Below, one piece after another: positions 15,711-22,770 of a stretch of DNA of 37,716 nt (within the stretch, counting starts at the first letter, position 1; each line of letters starts with the position of its first letter). The notes under the pieces were generated by a model. That model did not search any database, had not been told where the DNA came from, and saw only the letters and a list, made by a program, of their open reading frames with translations. Location: assembly GCA_003241475.1 (NCBI GenBank), contig QFQB01000007.1:1-37716 (forward strand). Reading direction: 5' to 3'. The DNA comes from Micavibrio aeruginosavorus. Lineage in GTDB: Bacteria > Pseudomonadota > Alphaproteobacteria > Micavibrionales > Micavibrionaceae. Both the position numbers and the translations under genes were made by a program.

Positions 15711-16532
15711 ATGACTCCCAACGACTTTATACCAATCAACGCCGACCTCAAACCCCGCGTCATTCCCCCAATTAACTTTATTGGCCTGCAAACGCTGGTT
15801 AAAAAAGAGGTGGGGCGCTTCTTGAATGTCTATACGCAGACCATCGTCGCGCCCGTGGTGACGACCTTGCTGTATTATGCAGTGTTTGCGCTGGCGTTTG
15901 GCGGGATTGCCAAGACGGTGGAGGGGATACCCTACCTGACCTTCCTCGCGCCCGGTCTTGTGATGATGACCATGGTACAAAATGCGTTCGCTAATACATC
16001 GTCCTCTCTCGTGATTGCCAAGGTGCAGGGGAATATCGTCGATGTCTTGCTACCGCCGATATCTCCAGCTGAATTGTTCGCGGGTTACATGATCGGCGGC
16101 GTCTTGCGCGGGCTGATCGTGGGGGCCGTGTGTGCAACGGCGGTTGCGTTGACGGTGGGTATGCAGATCCATGCATTATGGGCTGTGATTGTTTATGCGG
16201 TTCTGGGCAATATGATGCTTTCCAGCCTTGGTTTGGCCGCAGGTATTTGGTCCGAAAAATTCGACCATATCGCTGCCGTGACCAATTTTATCGTCACGCC
16301 AATGACATTCTTGTCGGGCACGTTCTATGCGGCGAGCCAGTTGCCCGGAATCTGGCAGACGCTTGTACATTACAATCCGTTCTTTTATATGATCGACGGG
16401 TTCCGTTATGGCTTTATCGGTCACGCGGACGGCAATATGACGGTGGGGCTTGTCATGCTGGTGATTATTAACGCTTTTCTGGCGAGCCTGACCTACTGGA
16501 TGCTCAAGACCGGATACAAGATCAAGAGTTAG
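15711..16532 (+). CDS. ABC-2 type transporter permease
   Basis: This is an inner-membrane permease of an ABC exporter, 273 residues and about six helices. The first block is LVKKEVGRFLNVYTQTIVAPVVTTLLYY. The ABC-2 signature region is around GYMIGGVLRGLIVGAV and FIVTPMTFLSGTFYAASQLPGIWQTLVHYNPFFYMIDGFRYGFIG, which resembles the YadH/NodJ-like exporters. The start 15711 follows GGATG weakly; the frame is open further upstream, but that part is antisense to recX. No ATPase gene adjoins it, so its partner must be encoded elsewhere. hslO starts six bases after its stop. Confidence 0.88.
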   Translation: MTPNDFIPINADLKPRVIPPINFIGLQTLVKKEVGRFLNVYTQTIVAPVVTTLLYYAVFALAFGGIAKTVEGIPYLTFLAPGLVMMTMVQNAFANTSSSLVIAKVQGNIVDVLLPPISPAELFAGYMIGGVLRGLIVGAVCATAVALTVGMQIHALWAVIVYAVLGNMMLSSLGLAAGIWSEKFDHIAAVTNFIVTPMTFLSGTFYAASQLPGIWQTLVHYNPFFYMIDGFRYGFIGHADGNMTVGLVMLVIINAFLASLTYWMLKTGYKIKS

Positions 16533-16538
16533 TAAATT

Positions 16539-17432
16539 ATGGATGACAATTTCGTACAATCATTCCAGCTGGAATCCTCGCACATCCGTGGCCGTATCGT
16601 GCGGCTAGGGTCTGCTATCGAGGCTATTTTAAACGCGCACAAATACCCCGATGATGTTTTACATCTCACGGGGGAGACGCTGGCGCTGTGCGTGATGCTG
16701 TCTTCTATGCTGAAATACGACGGAGTCTTTACGCTTCAGACATCGGGGGACGGTCCGGTAAAAATGCTGGTCGCCGATATGACGAGCGATGGGAATATTC
16801 GTGCTTGCGCGACCTACAAACATGACGAGATCGACGGCGCAATTTACAATACCAATCGTGCCGAATTGCTTGGCAAAGGCTATATGGCCTTTACCGTGGA
16901 TCAGGGCGAGTTCGCCGAGCGGTATCAGGGGATCGTGGAATTGAAATCCGAATCTCTGACGGCTAGTGTGCAACATTACTTCGGACAGTCCGAGCAACTC
17001 GGCACAGGCATGATGATGTCGGTCGGCAAGGTGGATGGAAAATGGCGCGCATGCGGCATTATGGTCCAGCAGATGCCTGAAGATACAGCGACGTATAACA
17101 AAGACCAGAGCAATGTGAACGAAGATGACTGGCGCCGCACGATGATCCTGCTTAGTAGCGTCAAGGAAGAAGAGATGCTTTCGTCCGAAATTAAGGCTGA
17201 AGAATTGCTATTCCGCTTGTTCCATGAAGAAGGTGTGCGCGTTTATGAGCAAAAGCCGTTGCAGAATAAATGCCGCTGTAGCGTCGATCGCGTGACGGGT
17301 GTTTTGTCTACCATGAGCCAAGAAGATATTGACGAGATCACGGTTGATGGCAAAATCGTCATGACATGCGAATTTTGTAGCCGTGATTACGAGATCGATC
17401 CGGCAACCATTGAAAAAGGAGATGCATCATGA
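16539..17432 (+). CDS. hslO: Redox-regulated chaperone Hsp33
   Basis: Hsp33 is a cytosolic holdase activated by oxidation when its zinc centre forms disulphides. It has 297 residues. The four zinc ligands are Cys245 and Cys247 (CRC) and Cys277 and Cys280 (CEFC), with the usual C-x-C...C-x-x-C spacing. The N-terminal domain shows ALCVMLSSMLKYDGVFTLQTSGDGPVKMLV and the GKGYMAFTVDQG block of the family. It overlaps the following lipoprotein gene by four bases (ATGA), so these two genes are coupled. AAGAG lies about 11 bases before the start. Confidence 0.95.
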   Translation: MDDNFVQSFQLESSHIRGRIVRLGSAIEAILNAHKYPDDVLHLTGETLALCVMLSSMLKYDGVFTLQTSGDGPVKMLVADMTSDGNIRACATYKHDEIDGAIYNTNRAELLGKGYMAFTVDQGEFAERYQGIVELKSESLTASVQHYFGQSEQLGTGMMMSVGKVDGKWRACGIMVQQMPEDTATYNKDQSNVNEDDWRRTMILLSSVKEEEMLSSEIKAEELLFRLFHEEGVRVYEQKPLQNKCRCSVDRVTGVLSTMSQEDIDEITVDGKIVMTCEFCSRDYEIDPATIEKGDAS

Positions 17433-18013
17433 AGAAAATTCTGCTCGGCGCTGCCGCCGTTGCTTTGCTGGGCGCAGGAGCCTGCACCATCAACGGTGCG
17501 AAGCCGGCGCCTCAACTAAGCTTTGCCAATTATCAGCCCGTCACGCTGAATGTGATGTCTGCGGATGTCGTTGAATCCTTCAACAACGCAAACGACGCGC
17601 AGGATGTTTCCAGCCAGTTCGTGATTACGCCCGCCGAGGCGGTGCGCCGCTACGCCGGCAACCGCTGGAAGGCGAGCGGGTCGGGCGACGGCACGTTCAC
17701 GATCGTAATCGAGGACAGCCGCGTTCATGTACGCCAGATTCCGCAGAACAACAAAGTCCTGAAATGGGCGGATGCGGGCACGGAAGATGAATATCACGTC
17801 TATCTGGGCCTTCGCGTCACGCCGCAACCGAGCGGCTTCAACGGCCGCATGGGGCCGACAACGATCAAGATGGACCGCACGCTCGTTATGCCGTCCAGCG
17901 TCACACTTGAAGAACGCGAGATGCGTCAGGTCGCTTTTCTGGAGAAGCTGATCGCCGATGTCGATGTGCGCATCAACGATGCTGTCAACGCCGCACCTGC
18001 GATCCGGAATTAA
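17429..18013 (+). CDS. Putative lipoprotein of unknown function
   Basis: This is a 194-residue exported protein. The signal peptide MKKILLGAAAVALLGAGAC has a passable lipobox ending at Cys19; position -3 is Ala rather than Leu. The mature part is mixed alpha/beta, with AEAVRRYAGNRWKASGSGDGTFTIVIEDS and a predicted helix near the end (LEEREMRQVAFLEKLIADVDVRINDAV). AAAAGGAGATG provides a strong ribosome site inside the end of hslO, and the starts overlap by four bases. I do not recognise the family. Coupling with Hsp33 could mean an envelope stress role, but that is a guess. Confidence 0.75.
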   Translation: MKKILLGAAAVALLGAGACTINGAKPAPQLSFANYQPVTLNVMSADVVESFNNANDAQDVSSQFVITPAEAVRRYAGNRWKASGSGDGTFTIVIEDSRVHVRQIPQNNKVLKWADAGTEDEYHVYLGLRVTPQPSGFNGRMGPTTIKMDRTLVMPSSVTLEEREMRQVAFLEKLIADVDVRINDAVNAAPAIRN

Positions 18014-18075
18014 TATCTTTTCTGCCCACCTTCTGGTTGGAGAACAGGAGGAAATGGTGGAAACTCGAACAACAA

Positions 18076-18103
18076 AAAACAGGGCCGGTAAGGGCCCTGT
18101 TTT
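18076..18103. terminator. Bidirectional terminator between the convergent lipoprotein genes
   Basis: Eleven bases (18076-18086, AAAACAGGGCC) pair perfectly with 18093-18103 around a 6-base loop. A and T flanks on both sides allow it to end transcription in both directions. Confidence 0.85.
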
Positions 18104-18123
18104 CGTATCGGTTGAAGATATCC

Positions 18124-19026
18124 TTATTGGAAGGAGATCTGGGCACGGCGGTTGGCCGGCTCGCGAACATTGTCCGGCGTCTCGACGAGGCGCTCGTCTT
18201 CCCCGCGGGAGGAGACGTTGATAATGTTGGCGGCGATGCCGCGCTGGGCCAGAGCATCGCGTACGGCGTTGGCGCGGCGCATACCCAGTTTTTGGTTGTA
18301 GTCGTTCGGACCGGAACGGTCGGCGTGGCCGACAACGTTGATCGCGTTCAAGCTACGCTTGGAAGCTTCGGCGGCAACGGCATCCAGAACGCTTTGCGCG
18401 CCGGGGCCGAGGGTCGATTGATCCCAGTCGAAGAACACGAGATACATAGCGTTTTCAACGGCCATCGGCGCATTCGGATCAACATTCAAAGGATTGTCGG
18501 CAGGAGCCGGAGCAGGGGCTGCCGGAGGAGCGGCAGGCATTGCGCCTTCGAGTTGTTCCAGAGCGGCGAGGAATTCGCGTTTGCAACGGTTGATGTCGTC
18601 AGGCTGGAAGTTTTCTTCTTGTTGTTCCATCCAGCAGTCATAGCGGGATTGGGCAACGGCGGAGACATCCGGATACATTTCGCGGGCGCCGAGGTCGAAC
18701 ATGGCGATCATGCGGTTGCGGCCCGTGGACAGTTCGTCCATGAATTCAGGTTGGATGTTCCAGTCGCCGAGCGGTTCAGGCATTACGACATCGCCGCGCG
18801 CGGAAGCCAAGCCTTTGCGGGCGAAGTGCAGAGCGTCTGCATGGTCTTTCATGCTACCTTTTTCGGCATCAACGAAATCGCGGTATTCTGCGGTCAGTTT
18901 TTGCGTGAAGGGGCTACCGACCGGTTGCGCTTCGTTCAGCGCGTCCACTTCATCGAATTTGTTGAAATCGCAAGCGCCGAGGGCCATTACGCCAGCCACG
19001 ATCATAAGTCCGCGCAGAATCTGCAT
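18124..19026 (-). CDS. OmpA-family lipoprotein
   Basis: This is a 300-residue exported protein. The lipobox LGAC gives acylated Cys19. A helical middle section (about 25-165) contains two Cys residues (YDCWMEQQ and NRCKREF). A Pro/Ala linker (PAAPPAAPAPAPADNP) leads to a C-terminal OmpA/Pal peptidoglycan-binding domain at about 190-300. Signature residues there are in NVVGHADRSGPNDYNQKLGMRRANAVRDAL, where Asp and Arg contact diaminopimelate. It would tether a membrane to the cell wall. Residue +2 after Cys is Asp, which in E. coli keeps lipoproteins in the inner membrane. TTAGGAG gives a good ribosome site. Confidence 0.9.
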   Translation of the reverse strand: MQILRGLMIVAGVMALGACDFNKFDEVDALNEAQPVGSPFTQKLTAEYRDFVDAEKGSMKDHADALHFARKGLASARGDVVMPEPLGDWNIQPEFMDELSTGRNRMIAMFDLGAREMYPDVSAVAQSRYDCWMEQQEENFQPDDINRCKREFLAALEQLEGAMPAAPPAAPAPAPADNPLNVDPNAPMAVENAMYLVFFDWDQSTLGPGAQSVLDAVAAEASKRSLNAINVVGHADRSGPNDYNQKLGMRRANAVRDALAQRGIAANIINVSSRGEDERLVETPDNVREPANRRAQISFQ

Positions 19027-19084
19027 TGAAAACTCCTAATTCCTTGATTGGTAAACCGGACAAACGCCCGATAAGTCATTCTTT

Positions 19085-19112
19085 TTTATAAACGACCTGC
19101 GGGTAAAGTAAA
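19085..19112 (-). promoter_or_regulatory. Possible promoter of the OmpA-like lipoprotein gene
   Basis: On the minus strand TTTACT (19112-19107) and TATAAA (19090-19085) are 16 bases apart, giving a leader of about 50 bases. Confidence 0.45.
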
Positions 19113-19253
19113 GCAGAATGGCTAAAAAAGCATGAATAAAACGGTTAATTTTTGTTAATATTTCAAAGCTGTACAGGGGCGTTTCGGCATTACGAAACAA
19201 ATTGTGGGAAACATGCGTTGGTGCTTCCCTCTCTTATAAGAATCTACTAAATC

Positions 19254-19281
19254 TTGACAATCATCCGCGCATACGTATTAT
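19254..19281 (+). promoter_or_regulatory. Promoter of the DJ-1/PfpI gene
   Basis: A perfect TTGACA (19254-19259) and TATTAT (19276-19281) are 16 bases apart. The leader would be about 85 bases. This is one of the best sigma70 matches in the window. Confidence 0.65.
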
Positions 19282-19371
19282 CCGCGCGCTCAATCAAATC
19301 TTACCAACAGGATGTGCCGCGCAAGGCGCACGCTCTTTGGGCACTATAAGGCAATAATAAAGGGAAAAAAC

Positions 19372-19941
19372 ATGGCCAAAACACTGCAATCACAAAAAAT
19401 TGCTGTTCTTATTTCTAACGGTTTCGATGAAGCCGACTTCCTCATGATCCAAAAAGCGATGATCGAACAGGGCGCGCTCCTACGCATCGTTTCCACCGAT
19501 TCCGGCCTCGTCAACGGCTGGGACGGCAAGGGTTGGGGGCATAATTTTGCTATCGACGCGCAATTGAACACGGCACTGGGTATCGATTATGACGCCGTCA
19601 TCATTCCAGGCGGTCAGCGTTCCTTGGATAAACTCAAGCTGACGGCCCATTCCCGCCGCTTTATCGGTAGCTTTATTGCCGCTATGAAGCCTGTGATCTG
19701 CATGGGCGATGCTGTCCAATTGCTGGCCCATACGGACCATTTGTCCGGTAAAACGGTTTCCGGCCCCGAATCCAAGAAGGCGATTTGTGAAACAGCCGGT
19801 GCGACCTGGTCTGAAGAAGCTGTATCGGTGGACGGTCTTTTGATGACGGGTAACACGTCCGGCGAGACATTGCCGGCTTATGTGGCCGCTGCCGTCGATA
19901 TGATGGTGCAGACCGTTTCTTCTATGAAACGCGCGGCTTAA
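19372..19941 (+). CDS. DJ-1/PfpI family protein
   Basis: This is a 189-residue protein of the class I glutamine amidotransferase-like fold, a superfamily holding proteases, glyoxalases and stress chaperones. It begins KIAVLISNGFDEADF, with Glu20 near the active site. The nucleophile elbow is KPVICMGDAVQLL with Cys110. The residue after Cys is Met, where PfpI proteases have His, so peptidase activity is unlikely. DAVIIPGG is the conserved strand-turn. The start 19372 follows AAAGGGAAAAAAC. The organisation resembles the DJ-1-like C-terminal domain of large catalases, but no catalase is attached. Stress-linked function is an inference from the family. prfB follows 21 bases later. Confidence 0.85.
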   Translation: MAKTLQSQKIAVLISNGFDEADFLMIQKAMIEQGALLRIVSTDSGLVNGWDGKGWGHNFAIDAQLNTALGIDYDAVIIPGGQRSLDKLKLTAHSRRFIGSFIAAMKPVICMGDAVQLLAHTDHLSGKTVSGPESKKAICETAGATWSEEAVSVDGLLMTGNTSGETLPAYVAAAVDMMVQTVSSMKRAA

Positions 19942-19962
19942 TTCCTAGGTCGGGGCTTCCCT

Positions 19963-21082
19963 ATGAAGGCAGAAATCGAAGCAGTGGTAGGCGAAGTCAA
20001 GGAGTCGCTGACCCTGCTGAGGAGGCATCTTTGACTGGGACGTTGCCCTCAAGCGTCTTGCGGAGCTAAACGCCGCCGCCGAAGACCCGGCCCTCTGGAG
20101 CGATCAGCAAAAAGCGCAGGCCGTCATGAAAGAGCGCACGATGCTCGACGGTCAGATTTCCAAACTTCGCACCATGGAAGCCTCTCTTAACGACAATGTC
20201 GAATTGATCGGTATGGGGGAAGAAGAGGGCGACCCCTCTATCGTTGCGGATGCCGAGAAAGCCTTGTTTTCTTTGCAAGCCGATGTTGCCAAATACCAGC
20301 TGGAAAGCCTGCTGTCTGGTGAAGCGGACATGAATGATGCCTATCTGGAGATCAATTCCGGAGCTGGTGGAACGGAATCTCAGGATTGGGCGCAGATTCT
20401 TCTTCGCATGTACACGCGCTGGGCTGAACGGCGTGGTTTTAAGGTTTCCTTGCTGGATCGGAGTGAAGGCGAGGAGGCGGGCATTAAATCCGCCACGATC
20501 CGTATTGAAGGCGAGCGAGCCTATGGTTGGCTGAAAACCGAGAGCGGCGTGCACAGACTTGTCCGGATTTCGCCGTTTGACTCTGCCGCTCGCCGTCACA
20601 CAAGTTTTTGCTCTGTTGGTGTTACGCCCGTCATCGACGACAGCATCGATGTCGAAATTCTGGATAAAGACCTTAAGGTCGATACGTATCGTTCTTCCGG
20701 CGCGGGCGGCCAACACGTCAACACGACGGATTCCGCTGTTCGAATTACTCACATACCTACCGGTGTGGTGGTTTCTTGTCAGAACGGTCGTTCCCAGCAC
20801 CAGAACCGCGCGGACGCCATGAACATGCTTAAAGCCCGTTTATACGAACTGGAGTTGCGTAAGCGAGAAGAGGCGGCAGGCGTAGCGGCGGCTTCGAAAA
20901 CTGATATTGGATGGGGCCATCAGATCCGTTCTTATGTTTTGCAACCTTATCAGATGATCAAGGATTTGCGGACCGGTACAGAGAATACCAACAGCCAAGC
21001 CGTTCTAGACGGCGATATCGATGCTTTCCTTGAAAGCTCCTTGTCCCACCGGCTCGGCATAGCAGACAAAAAAGCCAAATAG
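19963..21082 (+). CDS. prfB: Peptide chain release factor 2 with programmed +1 frameshift
   Basis: RF2 releases peptides at UGA and UAA. Translation starts at ATG 19963 and reads 23 codons (MKAEIEAVVGEVKESL...RRHL) to an in-frame TGA at 20032-20034. A +1 shift at CTT T continues as DWDVALKRLAELNAAAEDP and runs to 21082, about 372 residues in all. The anticodon-mimic tripeptide SPF is in RISPFDSAARRHTSF, and the catalytic GGQ is in SSGAGGQHVNTTDSAVR. Annotation from the first ATG of the long frame (20126) would lose the N-terminal domain. It sits 21 bases after the DJ-1 gene and has no clear promoter of its own. Confidence 0.96.
20020..20035 (+). promoter_or_regulatory. prfB programmed frameshift site
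   Basis: AGGAGG (20020-20025), CAT, then CTT TGA C (20029-20035). The internal Shine-Dalgarno sits three bases before the slippery CTT and the stop is the poor UGA-C context, as in the classic RF2 autoregulatory site. High RF2 ends translation at UGA; low RF2 allows the shift. Confidence 0.95.
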
Positions 21083-21197
21083 CAAAAGCGGGGATGGATG
21101 ATGTCCCCCTGTATAATGGCTATTGCGCGGCGCGGCGCGGGACTTTATTGTCGGCAAATCCGAAAATTCAATCAGATACGGGGTTAAGCGTCCGGCC

Positions 21198-22625
21198 ATG
21201 CTCAATAAAAACCTGAAGGCGACTGTTTCACGTCCCGTTCTTCTCGCTCTGGCCCTTTGTAGCCTTGTTTCCATTCCGGCTCTGGCTCAAGACGCGCCGC
21301 CGCCTGTCTTTACGCCCGCAAGCGGATGGACGGTCGGCGCTTCGCAAGTCTCCAATGTTCGTGGTCTAAAGGGTATTAAATTGCCATGCGTGGCCTCCAC
21401 GGAATACGACAACGGCTTTGTCGTCCGCTTTTCCGGTGGTGGCGGACAAATCCTCGCCATGGCCGTCGATTTCCGTCAGAACGTGTTCACTCAGGGCAAG
21501 AAATATAATGCCATGTTATCCGTGGGCGAGAGTTATGCCAAGCAGGTGAGCGCTTCGGCTTTTACAGGTAGCACGTTGATTTTCAACTTGCGTCCGCTGG
21601 GTGATTTCTACAGCGTTTCCAAAAACGCGCCGGGCATCGAGATCGATATCGAAGGTAACAAGATGGGCTTTTCGTTAGGCCAACTCGCCAAAGCCTACGC
21701 TGATCTGGAAAGCTGTTATACGGGCGGTAATGCGCAACCTGTTCCGCCGATCGGCGAGGGTGTGCGTTCTGCCTCTGCGCAACCTGTTCCGGCCGTGGAA
21801 AAACCGGCGGCGCTTTCACCCATGCCGCCAAAAATTGCTGCGAACGAAACCAATGATGTTGCGCCGAATGCTCCCACGCCATTGCCTACCATGGCTGGAA
21901 AAAATCTGCCAAAATCCTTTAAAGATATTGTGCAAAATGACAGTGCAAAACCTGACCCGATTGCGCCGCGCATATCTCGTGCGGAGGCTTCTGCAATAGC
22001 GCCGCGTGCGCCTTTGGCAATGCCGCCTTCCGCGCCTACGCCTGTAGTAGCGGCTACAGTATGGGATGCAAAAGCAGGTGAAGATATGCGTGCCGTTCTG
22101 TCCCGCTGGGCGAGCCGCGCGGGTTATGATCTGGATTGGCAATCCACGCAGAACGGACGTGTTGCGCAAGATCTGAAATTGAACGGTAGTTTTGAAGATG
22201 CCGTCTCTCAATTGCTGGCAGAAAACAGTGCGGCGACGGGTATGGATGCACATGTCGAAACGGCAACAGGTGACCGCAAAGACTTGGGTAGTATTCTGGC
22301 GCAATCCGCGTCTGCGCCGATGGCCCCGGCCGTTGCGCCTATTCAAGCGGCGATCCCTGCATACCGTACATCGTGGACAGCTCCTGCTGGTGCGAATCTG
22401 CAAGCAGTTCTGGATGACTGGGCCGCTAAGGCGGGTGTTTCCATCGTATGGCAGTCCTACGAGAATTTCCCTGTGAAAAAGGCGGTTTCCGTTAATGGTA
22501 GCTTCGAAGAGGCTGTGCAATCGTTGCTGGATCAATATGGTAGCGATTCTCGTCGCCCGCTGGGCCAATTGAATATTGACCCGAGCACAGGGGCGCGCAC
22601 ACTCCTGATGGATGCGGGCGCGTAG
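21198..22625 (+). CDS. Exported protein with two C-terminal TcpQ-like domains
   Basis: This is a 475-residue exported protein. The signal peptide is residues 1-30, with probable cleavage ALA|QDA. An N-terminal domain (about 40-175) contains Cys64 and Cys173 and is shared with the next gene (aligned blocks: EYDNGFVVRF, AMAVDFRQNVF, LESCY). A Pro/Ala-rich linker (about 180-285) follows. Two repeats of a TcpQ-like pattern end the protein: residues 289-345 (VWDAKAGEDMRAVLSRWA...LNGSFEDAVSQLL) and 393-450 (SWTAPAGANLQAVLDDWA...VNGSFEEAVQSLL). TcpQ domains are known from type IV pilus and secretion assembly. The start 21198 is set by the signal peptide; a TTG at 21123 is open but unlikely. The shared domain is unrecognised. 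Confidence 0.72.
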   Translation: MLNKNLKATVSRPVLLALALCSLVSIPALAQDAPPPVFTPASGWTVGASQVSNVRGLKGIKLPCVASTEYDNGFVVRFSGGGGQILAMAVDFRQNVFTQGKKYNAMLSVGESYAKQVSASAFTGSTLIFNLRPLGDFYSVSKNAPGIEIDIEGNKMGFSLGQLAKAYADLESCYTGGNAQPVPPIGEGVRSASAQPVPAVEKPAALSPMPPKIAANETNDVAPNAPTPLPTMAGKNLPKSFKDIVQNDSAKPDPIAPRISRAEASAIAPRAPLAMPPSAPTPVVAATVWDAKAGEDMRAVLSRWASRAGYDLDWQSTQNGRVAQDLKLNGSFEDAVSQLLAENSAATGMDAHVETATGDRKDLGSILAQSASAPMAPAVAPIQAAIPAYRTSWTAPAGANLQAVLDDWAAKAGVSIVWQSYENFPVKKAVSVNGSFEEAVQSLLDQYGSDSRRPLGQLNIDPSTGARTLLMDAGA

Positions 22626-22770
22626 CTCAATCTGCCATTTCCTTCTATGCTTCTTTAACGGGGGATTTCCTTAAAATCCTCCTTTGCGCGATGCCGAGGA
22701 GCTTGTACTCTTCTTTTGAAATTTCATCCCGATTCAGGGAATGCGCGTTATTAATTGCAGGGGCCGATCC

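Larger units (their letters stand above)
19027..19371. promoter_or_regulatory. Divergent intergenic region of 345 bases
   Basis: No gene is seen here. It holds two promoters (OmpA-like gene leftward, DJ-1 gene rightward), an AT-rich stretch near 19125-19170, and the inverted repeat GTTTCG-N6-CGAAAC at 19181-19198. The repeat lies between the two promoters and could be an operator for either. An ATG at 19312 in frame with the DJ-1 gene lacks a ribosome site and is not used. Confidence 0.6.

Noticed and set aside
18037..19029. Open frame of 330 codons on the plus strand opposite the OmpA-like gene
   Set aside because: The minus-strand gene has a lipobox, an OmpA domain, a ribosome site and a promoter; the plus-strand frame has none of these.
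19312..19371. ATG 19312 as the start of the DJ-1 gene
   Set aside because: No ribosome site, and the added residues are basic and not family-like; ATG 19372 follows AAAGGG.
21076..21116. GGGGA...TCCCC hairpin after prfB
   Set aside because: No T-run and a short stem, so not called a terminator.
21123..21197. Upstream TTG start for the TcpQ-like protein
   Set aside because: It would bury the signal peptide behind 25 residues; ATG 21198 gives a normal export signal.
22660..22682. Hairpin with GGATTT/AAATCC between the two exported paralogues
   Set aside because: It needs a bulge and has only three T after it; a terminator is possible but too weak to list, and the two genes may be co-transcribed.
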